Assembly: GCF_020740795.1 (NCBI RefSeq)
Contig: NC_067283.1
Span: 58,745,966-58,809,965, forward strand
Direction of reading: 5' to 3'
Length of the DNA stretch: 64,000 nt
Origin: Apus apus
Taxonomy: Eukaryota > Chordata > Aves > Apodiformes > Apodidae
The notes under the pieces were generated by a model, which saw only the letters and a program-made list of their open reading frames with translations, was not told the origin of the DNA and did no database searches. Positions within the stretch are counted from its first letter, which is position 1; the number at the start of each line of letters is the position of its first letter. Shown here piece by piece: positions 12,347 to 22,399 of the stretch. The position numbers and the translations under genes were made by a program.

Positions 12347-12716
12347 AGTTGTTCAGCCTGGGGAAGAGAAGGCTCTAAGCAGACCTTATAGCAACCTTCA
12401 AGTAACTGAAGGTCACCTTCAGGAAAGCTGAGGAGCCATTTACAAGAGCATGTAGCTATAAGACAAGGGGTAATGGCTTTAATCTGGAAGAGGGTATATT
12501 TAAGTTAGACATTAGGAAGAAGTTCTGTACTGTGAGGATGTTGAGACACTGGAAAAGGTTGCCCAGAGGAGTTGTGGATGCCCCTCCCTGCAAGTGTTCA
12601 AGGGCAGGCTGGATGAGGCTTTGAGCTAGCTGGTCTAGTGGGAGGTGTCCCTGCCCATGCAGGGGGGTGGAACTAGATGCTCTTTAATATCCATTCCAAC
12701 CCAAACCATTCTATGA
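12347..12716 (+). mobile_element. CR1 LINE, outer copy, right part
   Basis: Resumption of the plus-strand CR1 broken at 9821. It begins with the duplicated AGTTGTT, runs through TTCAGCCTGGGGAAGAG and the ORF2 C-terminal region, and ends with GGAACTAGATG and a terminal ATTCTATG. The reading picks up within a few bases of where the left part stopped. Confidence 0.88.
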
Positions 12717-13289
12717 TTTTATTAACCGGAAATGAAAATACCATAAGCTGCAAGAAAACCATCAGGACCCTGGGAACTTTAATATGTCCTAAGGACCTGA
12801 CCAGCCTCACCTGGGACCACCATCCACACCATCTGTCCTAAGGCCCCACAGACCCAGTTCAGCTTACATGTGGATCCTCAGGCCTTTCTGAAGCTCTTTG
12901 TTAAATAACTTTTTATTGTGAAAAAATGAAAGTACTTTCTTGCTCAATCAGTCATGTCATCCCTCGCAACTGACCCTGCAACAGTGTATTCCTTTTTCTG
13001 GAAAAAATAATGAAGTCTTTCATCTCTTGGAGAAGTGTGGGACAGCAGGCATTTTGTGACTGTTTCTTTGTTGTCATGTTGGGCCCAACTATGACAAATG
13101 TGAATAATGATAAAGAACTATTTAGATTCATTTCACTAGCTACACAAATAGCCTGCAAGTGATAAGCAGATCATGCTAATTAAGAAACTTAGTTTGTCTG
13201 AGTATATTCAGAAAAAATGACGAATTATTGGTTCATTAGTAATACATTAGAATTGGTGCATTACTAATACATTAGAATGTATTAAGTTC
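12717..13289. other. No feature recognised
   Basis: Sequence between two CR1 copies. About 12780-12900 is more GC-rich and repeat-like, but I could not match it to a family. No coding evidence. Confidence 0.5.
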
Positions 13290-15897
13290 TGCCCAGGGGG
13301 TGATGAGGAGCAAGTGGAAAGTCTGTGGGTATGAATTAAGAGGTATGCTGGCATGACTGACACAGTTGTGGGGATCTATTACAGACCTCCTGGTCAGGAT
13401 GAAGGAGTTGATGAGGCTTTCTACAGGCAGCTGAAACCAGTCTTGCAACTACAGACCTTAGTCCTCATGGGGGATTTTAACTACCCAGATATTTGCTGGA
13501 AGGCCTACACAGCCAGCCATTCACAGTCTAGGAGGTTCCTCCAATGTATCAATGATAACTTCTTGATATAAATGGTGGATAATCTAACTAGGAGAGGAGT
13601 GCTGCTGGATCTTGTACTCACCAACAAGGAGGGTCTGGTTGAAGTGGTGCCAGTCAATGGCAGCCTTGGCTGCAGTGATCACGAGATGATGGAGTGCAGG
13701 ATCCTGCGTGGGAGGAACAGAATACCTAGCAGAACCAGAACCCTGGACTTCTGCAGGGCCAACTTTGGCCTCTTCAATCAATTATTAAGAGAAGTCCCAT
13801 GGGACAGGGTACTAGATGGTAAAGGGGCTCAAGATAGTTGGTCAACAGTCAAGGACCACTTCTTTCAAGCTCAGAATCAGAGCATGCCAGTGGGTAGGAA
13901 ATAAAGTAAGGGAGCCAGGAGACCAGCGTGATTAAACAAGGAACTGCTGGGCAAACTCAAGTGGAAAAAGAGAATCTATGGATCATGGAAGGAGGGGCTG
14001 GCCATTTGAGAGGAATATAGGACTGTTGTCAGAGGATGTAGGGAGGCAATTAGGAAAGCTAAGGCCTCTTTGGAACTAAACCTTGCTAGTGAGGTCAAAG
14101 ACAATAGAAAGGGCTTCTTCAAATACATTGCAGATAGAACTAATACTAGAGGCAATATAGGCACACTGCTGAATGAGGTGGGTGCCCTGGTGACAGAGGA
14201 TATAAAGAAGGCAGAGGTGCTGAATGCCTTCTCTGCCTTGTCTTTCCTGCTGAAGACTCTCCCCAGGAGCCCCAGATCCCTAAAGCCGCAGAAGTCGTCA
14301 GAATGAAGGAGGAGTTTGCTTTGGTAGATGCAGATTGGGTTAGGGATCAGTTAAGCAAACTGGACATCCATAAATTGATGGATCTGGACGGAAAACACCT
14401 GTGGGTGCTGAGGGAACTGGCGGAGGTCATTGCTAGGCCACTCTCCATCAATTTTGGTAAGTTGTGAGCAGCAGGAGAGGTGCCTAGGAACTGGAGGATA
14501 GCAAATGTCACTCCAGTCTACAAGAAGGGCAAGAAGGAGGACCTGAGTAACTATAGACTGGTCAGCCTCACCTCCATCCCTGGAAAGGTGATGGAACAAC
14601 TTGTTCTTGGCACTATCTCTAGGCATATCAAGGATAAGGGGTGTCATTAAGAGCAGTCAACGTGGTTTTACCAAGGGAAATACATGTTTGACCAAACTTA
14701 TAGCCTTCTATGAGGAAGTAACTAGGTGGATAGATGATGCTAGGGGCAGTAGACATGGTTTATCTTGATTTCAGTAAAGCATTTGACACTGTCTCCCACA
14801 GCATCCTCGTAGATAAACTGAGGAAGTGTGGTCTTGATGGTCAGGCAGTGAGGTGGATCATGAACTGGTTGAAAGGAAGAAGTCAGAGAGTTGTGGTTCA
14901 TGGGACAGAATCTAGTTGGAGGTCTATGACTAGTGGAGTCCCTCAGGGGTCGGCACTGGGACCAGTACTATTCAATATTTTCATCAACGACCTGGATGAG
15001 GGAACAGAGTGTACCCTCAGCAAGTTTGCTGATGACACTCAACTGGGAGGAGTGGCTGACATGCCAGAAGGCTGTGCTGTCATCAGCGAGACCTGGACAG
15101 TCTGGAGAGTTGGGCAGGGAGAAACCTGATGAAATTCAACACGAGCAAGTGTAGAGTCTTGGCTCTGGGGAAGAACTACCCCATGTACCAGCACAGGTTG
15201 GGGGCTGACCTGCTGGAGAGCAGTGTAGGGGAAAGGGACCTGGGGGTCCTGGTAGACAGGAGGATGACCATGAGCCAGCAATGTGTCCTTGTGGCCAAGA
15301 AGGCCAATGGCATCCTGGGGTGTATTAGAAAGGGTGTGGTTAGTAGGTCAAGGGAGGTTCTCCTCCCCCTCTATTCTGCCTTGGTGAGGCTGCATCTGGA
15401 ATATTGTGTCCAGTTCTGGGCCCCTCAGTTCAAGAAGGACAGGGAACCGCTTGAAAGAGTCCAGTGCAGAGCCACGAAGATGATTAAGGGAGTGGAACAC
15501 CTCCCTTATGAGGAAAGGCTGAGGGAGCTGGGTCTCTTTAGCTTGGAGAAGAGGAGACTGAGGGGAAACCTCATCAGTGTTTACAAATATGTTAAGGGCA
15601 AGTGTCAGGAGGACAGAGCCAGGCTTTTTACAGTGATGACCAGTGATAGGACAAGGGGCAATGGGTGCAAACTGGAACATAGGAGGTTCCATGTAAATAT
15701 CAGAAAAAACTTCTTTACTGTGAGAGTGACAGAGCGCTGGAAGAGGCTGCTGAGAGAGGCTGTGGAGTCCCCTCCACTGGAGACATTCAAAACCTGCCTG
15801 GACAAGTTCCTGTGTGATGTGCTCTAGGTGATCCTGCAGGGGGGTTGGACTAGATGATCTTTCAAGGTCCCTTCCAACCCATAAAATTCTGTGATTA
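13290..15897 (+). mobile_element. CR1 LINE, nearly complete ORF2 and 3' end
   Basis: The longest CR1 copy. It starts inside the endonuclease and reaches the 3' terminal ATTCTGTGATT. Its 3' UTR carries TTGGACTAGATGATC and TTCCAACCC. Low divergence from the other copies' consensus blocks suggests it is among the younger insertions here. Confidence 0.95.
13353..15827 (+). pseudogene. CR1 ORF2 (endonuclease-reverse transcriptase), broken
   Basis: ORF2 encodes the endonuclease and reverse transcriptase used in target-primed reverse transcription. In order: endonuclease [11 protein letters not shown] (13365), [11 protein letters not shown] (13470) and the SDHEMMECRIL block (13676), with a stop at 13571. 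The linker follows (NTRGNIGTLLNEVGALVTE, about 14140), then RT with [12 protein letters not shown] (14760), [11 protein letters not shown] (14930) and an intact FADDTQLGG catalytic box (about 15025). The frame shifts near 15125, and the next frame (15129-15827) carries the C-terminal domain to the natural stop. At least one more frame break lies between about 14300 and 14650. Not functional as it stands. Confidence 0.92.
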
Positions 15898-16609
15898 CTT
15901 CACAGCAGTGGCAGTTCTCTGAAGTACTGTTGATTTTTGGTACTTCTTGATAACCAGGGAAGCTCAAGCAGCCTGGAGGGAAATAATATGCTAACATATA
16001 AAGGAGGTAAAAGCTAGAAAACCTGATCTAGTTAAGTGAGTGAACAAATGGGTTAAGTGATGTGATCTACAGTTACCTGTTTCTAGTAGATTCTGTCAAG
16101 TAAAAAATATTTACATTTTTTTAAAGGCTACATGAAATGTTATTTATGCATGGGAATAATACAGGAAATTTGTATTTAAAAGGAGGACTCTATGTTAGTA
16201 GCAATTAATCAAACAGAAGCAATCAGAAAAGATATTTTTAGGGCATGACTGGATTATTTGAATACAAGTTCCCAGTGTGGTGTTGTTCCTAAAAAAAGCA
16301 ACACACAAGGGAAATACTGAGTAGGGACAGAGAGCTTCTGATCTCTTTATTACCTGTAGAAAAAACTTGGTATTGCAAAACCATATTCATTAACTGGACG
16401 TGGTTCTGAAGAGAGACAAGAATGCTTACATTTAAAGAAACCTGCCTCTCAGATAATGACTCAAAAACACTTTGTGTGAACAACAAGACCATATTGAGGA
16501 TCAGTACGATTAGCCTAAATTCCAGCAAAGGGAGCAAAAATTCAACAGTTTGACATTCTGCAGCCAAGCACTGACAAAAGCATTTGTCTAACTTCCTATT
16601 CACTAGGAT
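15898..16609. other. No feature recognised
   Basis: AT-rich sequence; ORF 16289-16603 (minus) has no recognisable domain. Confidence 0.6.
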
Positions 16610-16930
16610 GGACTGCTCTTGATCCTTGAATATTAACTAGGATTATCCCAAACAGTTCTATGAGACTGAAGTACAGTCTCCTGAAGTCTGGCATTTTGAG
16701 TTTTCTTTTTGCCCTTCTCCCTGCCCACAGGATCTTGAATTCCACCATTTCATGCCTTTGACTTTAAATTCTGCAAGAAACTCCTCCTTGTTACTCACTA
16801 TGAGGTCCAGGTGGTCTGCTCTTTCTTCCTTGCCCATAAGCTCTCCATTCACAGACAGAGCTCCTTGCACTTCAGTTGCTCTCTCACATCAAGTTGCACT
16901 CTCCTCATCATCATCTTCCCAGTTTGTCTT
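16610..16930 (-). mobile_element. CR1-like endonuclease fragment
   Basis: In the minus ORF at 16658-16870, DHLDLIVSNKEEFLAEFKVKG matches the stretch between the endonuclease and the RT linker (consensus-like LDLILTNKEG in the copy at 13600). The homology continues after a one-base frameshift as HEMVEFKIL and DFRRL. Both ends are missing; this looks like an old internal fragment. Confidence 0.68.
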
Positions 16931-18344
16931 TCCTAAATAACCTGTATCCCCACCATGCAGTCAGTCATAGGACTGCCCTCACAGCAGACAGCCAGAGCTC
17001 AGCTGTTCTCTGCTCCTGGGTCCAGACATATAGAGAATCTCTCAGAGACAATAACACAACTTGACAAGGCCAGAAAAAGCTGCAAAGTGGATTCTTGGCT
17101 CTCAGGTATCAGTGCCATGACCCTCTTCACTGAGCCTGAGTGATTAGTTTCAATAATCAGAGCTACCCAGGAACAGTAATCTCAAATGAAGTAACATGTT
17201 GCCATCATCACAACACCTAGTTTTGCTTCTTCGGCACATTAGCTCATTGTGATATTTATGGTGACAACACTCATCTTTGCCAGCACCAGTCAGAAGCTTT
17301 GAGACAAATTTATGGGTGATTAGGATTTCAAGTCTCTGATCTTCTCTCTGTGTCATTTATGGTTTTTTTTTCCTATTCCACTGATTGCAATTTTTTTTTT
17401 GCAAGCACTATATAAAATATCTAGTGAAGGGGTTCATATAGCTGGCATCATAACTGTCATTACAGAAGGCTGAAAGCAACCTGTTAAAGTAAGTGAAAAA
17501 GTTAAACAAAACAATGCAATCAAGGAAAGGCTGCAAAGTACTCAAGGAAGTTTTTTTTTGGGAAAAAAAATGAGTTCCCACAGAAGTGGCAGGAAAGGAG
17601 ACATGTAAAGCATGTAAGGTTTTTTTCATTGATACTGTAGAGAAACTGCCTTTGTTTGCTAAACAATGGAATAATTTCCACCATTAATGCAACTAAAAAA
17701 ATAATCTGTAATTCTACCTAAACCCATAAATTAACAACATCACCTATTTGTTAAAAAAAAACACATTTGAAACTTTCCTCTGTTTCTACATTTACTTGGT
17801 CAAAATAAAACTTTTAAAAAAACCAGCAGGTTAGGAATAAAGTTAGGAATGAAACCAGCAAATGCTGGTAAGTAAATTGCATATTGAGTGGCATTGTTGC
17901 AGTTGGACATGTTGCATGGACATATTGCTTGCAGATGCTGTGTTTCCGTTTGATAGTGCAGCCATTTGCCTTCCAAGAACCAGAGAGAGATGTGGGCTTC
18001 TCCATGTATGTTCAGGTATATTCAAGCTTGCAGACACACTAAGTTTTGTAGAATATTCATTCAAAGTCACCACTGACACATGCATGTTAGTTTGCTCTTC
18101 CAGAGCAGAGGTTTCTGGGTTATAAGTATTTGTCTGTCAAGATTATATTGGTGCTATCACCTGGGTTAGAGTGCTTCACCATCCAAGTGCCCCTGGCTAG
18201 ACAATAATTTTGCAGGGTATTGAATACTGCTTCTTCCCACAGTTAATTTCAAATTATAAAGGTACCAGTGGTGCAGCAAACACATTTCTAACATCTTAGG
18301 TTAGTGTCCCAGCTACTACTACTATTTTCCTTCTTCTCCATAAT
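16931..18344. other. No feature recognised
   Basis: AT-rich sequence with several short T and A runs (17365, 17391, 17549, 17752). Nothing coding is recognised. Confidence 0.55.
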
Positions 18345-19230
18345 CACATATTCCATTATCAAACTGGGAGGTGTGGCTGACACTCCAGAGGGCTGTGCTC
18401 TCATCCAGCGTGACGTGGACAGGCTGGAGAGCTGGGCAGAAAAGAATCTAATGAGGTTCAACAAGGGCAACTGTAGGGTCCTGCACTTGGGGAGGAAGAA
18501 TGCCAGGCACCAATATAGGTTAGGGGTGGACCTGCTTGAAAGCAGTTCTGAAGAGAAAATCACTGAGTCCTGGTAAACAGTAAATTATCCATAAGCCAGC
18601 AATGTGCGCTTGTCTCTAAGAAGGCCAATGGAATCCTGGGTTGCATAAGGAAGAGTGTGGCCAGTAGGTTGAGAGAGGTCGGTCTCCCCCTCTAATCTGC
18701 CCTGGTGAGGCCACATCTGGAACACTGCATCCAGTTCTGGGCTCCACAGTTCAAGAGAGACAGGGAACTGCTGGAGAGAGTCCAGCAGAGAGCAACAAAG
18801 ATGATGGAGGAACTGGAGCATCTCTCTTGTGAGGAAAAGCTGAGAGAGCTGGGACTCTTTAGCCTGGAGAAGGGAAGTCTGAGAGAAGACCTTCTTAGTG
18901 CCTGTAAGTATCTAAAGGGTGGGTGCAAGGAGGATGGAGCCACACTCTTTTCAGCAGTTCCCAGTGACAGGATGAGGGGCAATGGGCACAAGCTGGAACA
19001 CAGGAAGTTCCACTTAAGCATGAGAAGGAACTTTTTGCCATGAGAGTGACAAAACACTGGAACAGGCTGTCCAGGGAGGCTGTGGAATCTCCTTCTCTGG
19101 AGATATTAAAAATCCTCCTGGAAGCAGTCTTGAGTGATCTGCTCTTGGTGATCCTGATTTAGCAGGGGAGTTGGACTAGATGATTTTTAGAGGTCTCTTC
19201 CAAGTCTGACAGTTCTGTGATTCTGTGATT
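18345..19230 (+). mobile_element. CR1 LINE 3' end
   Basis: Begins right after the catalytic box ([12 protein letters not shown]) and runs through ORF2 C-terminal blocks ([27 protein letters not shown]) to the 3' UTR and terminal TTCTGTGATTCTGTGATT. Frames 18304-18576 and 18705-19043 are separated by a stop and frameshift. It shares SSSEEK and VASR-L-REV signatures with the copy at 43869-45695, so the two are probably one subfamily. Confidence 0.92.
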
Positions 19231-19490
19231 TCTATGCAGATCATTTCTGCAACTACTGAGTTACACTGCTGTTGCAGGCCGATATCGGGGGCTACCGGCT
19301 GTCAGGTGCTTCCGCGACTTCCCCCCCATTGTGGAGAGGTTTGTGAATGAGACTGAGGGTCACACGTGGAGCTGCCTCTCACGGAGAAACAGCCACTGCA
19401 GGACTGTATCTTAGAGTGTAGATTAGAAGACCCCCTCACCATGCTCACAAATTGTTACTGAGACAAATGTTTAGTTTACAAATCAATCGG

Positions 19491-19496
19491 TTTATT
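19491..19496 (-). terminator. Polyadenylation signal AATAAA of the candidate LTR
   Basis: TTTATT on plus reads AATAAA on minus, about 220 bp before the proposed LTR end and downstream of the TATA box. Confidence 0.45.
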
Positions 19497-19657
19497 AAGG
19501 GTCAACACAAACTGAGGGGCGAAGGTTCAGGAGAGGTAGTCTAGGTATATCAGAAAGGTAATTCAAGGTACTGTGGTCATATTAAAGGCACACTCCGAGG
19601 GAGAGGTCTAGAATCAATGGAGTGAAAGGGTACGAGTTGAGCCTGGCAGGAATGTTA

Positions 19658-19685
19658 GAGTGTGTGTGTGTATGTGTGTGTGCGT
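19658..19685 (+). repeat. (GT)n microsatellite
   Basis: Short GT repeat with interruptions (TATG, TGCG) inside the candidate LTR. Confidence 0.85.
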
Positions 19686-20118
19686 TTACCCTCCTTCCGT
19701 AGCCAGGAGATCCGTGGGGGGGGCCGGCTTCCCGGTAACCGGGGCGACCACTCCCAGCAGTAGCAGATGCAGAAAAACTCTAATCCTGAGGCAGGGTGAC
19801 AACCACAGGCTGGGCAAGCCCCTCCTGCGGTCAGGCTTGGTTTAGGCTCGGGAAGGCAGCAATCTCTCGGGAGCGGGCAGTCCTCTGCGAGCAGGCTTGA
19901 ACCCCCACGGAGCAGGCAGGGTCCCCGGGGAGCGGGCACGATCCCAGCGGAGCGGGCACAGGCAGCCCCCCTTTCCGCTTCTCCGGGCAGCGGGTGCGGG
20001 GCAGCGCCCCCCTTCCCTCTCGGCTCCTCTGGACAGCGAGGCTGGGGTTTCAGGCGGCTTTTGGTACTGCAAAAGGATCTTCTGGGCAGGCAGAGAGCAG
20101 CGGCCTGCAGATCATGCC

Positions 20119-20130
20119 CTTTTTTATAGA
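20119..20130 (-). promoter_or_regulatory. TATA box of the candidate LTR
   Basis: Minus-strand CTATAAAAAAGG in AT-rich U3-like sequence, immediately upstream of the GC-rich block. This spacing is expected for a retroviral promoter. Confidence 0.5.
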
Positions 20131-20734
20131 TCAGAAATCACTGTTCGAGAAAGTACCACTGTTCAAATTAGCCAATTAGCACTGGCCAGGTACATGCTCT
20201 GTTAGAGGCAGTCTTTAACCGATTGTCCATTTTGCTGCCAGTTATCATAATAACCCTTTTGTTCTTTTCTTGCTGTGGACTTAATCTGGTAGAGCAAGGG
20301 GCCTGTTCCAGTCTGTCCTTGGCTAAATCAGCAAAAAGATGCCACTCTTGTTTTGCTGGCTTGAAAGGTTTTTTTTTTAGTCTTATGTGGGGGGAGAGAA
20401 GATGGACCATTCCCCACAGCCTTATATGTGGAGAAAATAAAATACATTGTCCTGGAACTATGCAGTTAGTGAGGCAATTTTTTTTGGTGTCAACAGTCCA
20501 GTATAGAAAGAAATAAATAGTAGAGACAGTATTCGTGTGGGAAGAGGCGGGAGGAAGAGTATAGGTATGTGACATGGAGTGAATGTCCGGGTCAAAGGTG
20601 GAAATGCTAAGCACAGGGGCCAGCTTGTCAGCCAAGACTTCACTGCATCAAGTGGTTAAAGTAAGACTCCTGTCCCCCAGGGTCCGTGCTACCAGGCTGA
20701 ACAGGACTAGGGAGGCTGAGGCCAAATTTCCACA

Positions 20735-22399
20735 ACTGAGAGTGTTATAAGGCAGAAATCACTGTTTGTCTGCAATACCCACGCCACTTAACAAACAAAT
20801 AAACTTTGAATTTTATCTTACTCGGTGTTGGTTCTGTTCTTGTGTCTACTTCACTTAAGTTCCTTTTCAGTAACTAACTTCCCTAGATAAGAAAGTATAA
20901 TTTTTTTCAGTCTATGAGAAGTAACAAGCTCACTTTCCTATCTTTCTAGAGAAAAAAAGGCTAGACATGTCTCCCCACTGTCCCTCTAGCTAGTGCTGCC
21001 CAACCATTGCCATCCAGGTATAATGATGTACACACCCCATCTGGGAGATCAAGGTCCAGGATGACTCACATGTGCTAGGCCGTTGCTGTTGCCATTTAAA
21101 CTCAATCATTACTGAAGCTCTGCAGCTTACTGACAAAAACTTTCCCTACCATTAGTCAGGAAACACTGAAACCATAAATGAGTCTATAACAGCCTACAAC
21201 ATTTTTTTCAGTTTAATGTGTTCCAGTGTTTTATTTTACATAGTTTAGTTAATTTCATGACATACGCACAGACACTTCTTTCCAAAAAAGCAAAAACTAT
21301 TGGAGGAAAAAGAGACTTTGTTTCTTAAATTTCATGGGAACCCCCACAGCTTCCAGTTCCCAAAAAAATAAAAGCACAAAATCGCCATTGCTGTGTGGTA
21401 GTACCCTTGCTGGAATGTAAATCCTAAGGGAATGAATTCCCCTATTCCAGGAGAACCTGGAATAGCAGTGGAAATTGCCACTTTTTCCCTCATTGCTGTC
21501 AAAAGCCTTCCTATACTATGGGTAAGTACTGGAAAGAATCTTTTATCATTTTTTTAGTATCATTCCCTTTTTTTTGCAGTAACAGTGGTGAAGTCTTTTC
21601 TGTCAGTGTTGAGTACCCTCATCTATGACAAGGGACATAATATGAAGAGACACAGTCCTTGACCACCTCAGAAGATGTTCTAAAACTTACAGCTTTTGTC
21701 TTATCCACAGAAACAAGATGCAAACAAGTAGCTCACATGGCTGACATTGGAACATCACATATTATAGTGGCTTTTTTCCCTGCTGTGACTCGTCCACACA
21801 TGGTAACATTCATCTTGTGTTGTCAAATTCAGTAAGAGGCTTTTTTAGTTTATAGTGTTGTCTTATCTATTTGTGTTCTCTGGTTTAATTTTTGTTGATG
21901 ACTCAGATGATATTCCTTTAGCGGTAGCATTTGCATGCATTTCTAAGGGGTACATGCAGTGATCAGTTGTCAGAAATTAAGCTGCAATTTGCTCACTTGC
22001 AGAACAAAAAAAAAAATAATTAAGTAATTTGACTTTAGTTTCAGATAATCTTAGGGCTCAAGAAGACAGAGTTTAATTAATAAGATTCTGAAAAGTTCAT
22101 AATATTAAATCTGTAGAAACGTTAGAAATAGCAATCAAATAATTTCATCAGTTTACAATAGCAATAGACCATTTAACTCCAGTTTATCTCTCTTCCTCAA
22201 ATTCTTCAACATTAAAAAAAACACACCAAAACAAAACAACAACAAAACCCACAAAAAACCCCAAACAAACAAGAAAACAAAAAAATTCACAAAGTCACAG
22301 AGTTAAGCAGCTCATTCTTAAGTCTTATTTATTGACTTAGAAAATTATTTTTCAGCCTGGGAATGATTGTTTTCTTAGGTCGATAATTGATATAATGAT
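20735..22399. other. No gene; contains an A/C-rich tract
   Basis: AT-rich sequence. 22210-22290 is an A/C-only low-complexity tract (mixed AAAC, CCAAA units). No coding or element ends were seen. Confidence 0.55.

Larger units (their letters stand above)
19270..20734 (-). mobile_element. Candidate solo LTR, long and GC-rich
   Basis: On the minus strand it begins TGTGGAAATTTGG and ends GCAACA. ACTGA follows its right end on plus and ACTGC precedes its left end, an imperfect 5 bp target duplication. Alternative ends at 19261 would give a perfect ACTGAG hexamer on both sides, but without the TG...CA form. Minus-strand signals are in LTR order: a TATA box CTATAAAAAAGG (about 20130-20119), then a very GC-rich R/U5 region (about 20080-19640), then AATAAA (19491-19496). 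No coding frame of interest. About 1.47 kb is long for an LTR. Confidence 0.55.

Noticed and set aside
19640..20080. GC-rich block as a first exon of a neighbouring gene such as ADCY1
   Set aside because: Frames on both strands show no adenylyl cyclase-like sequence; TATA box and poly(A) order fit an LTR better.
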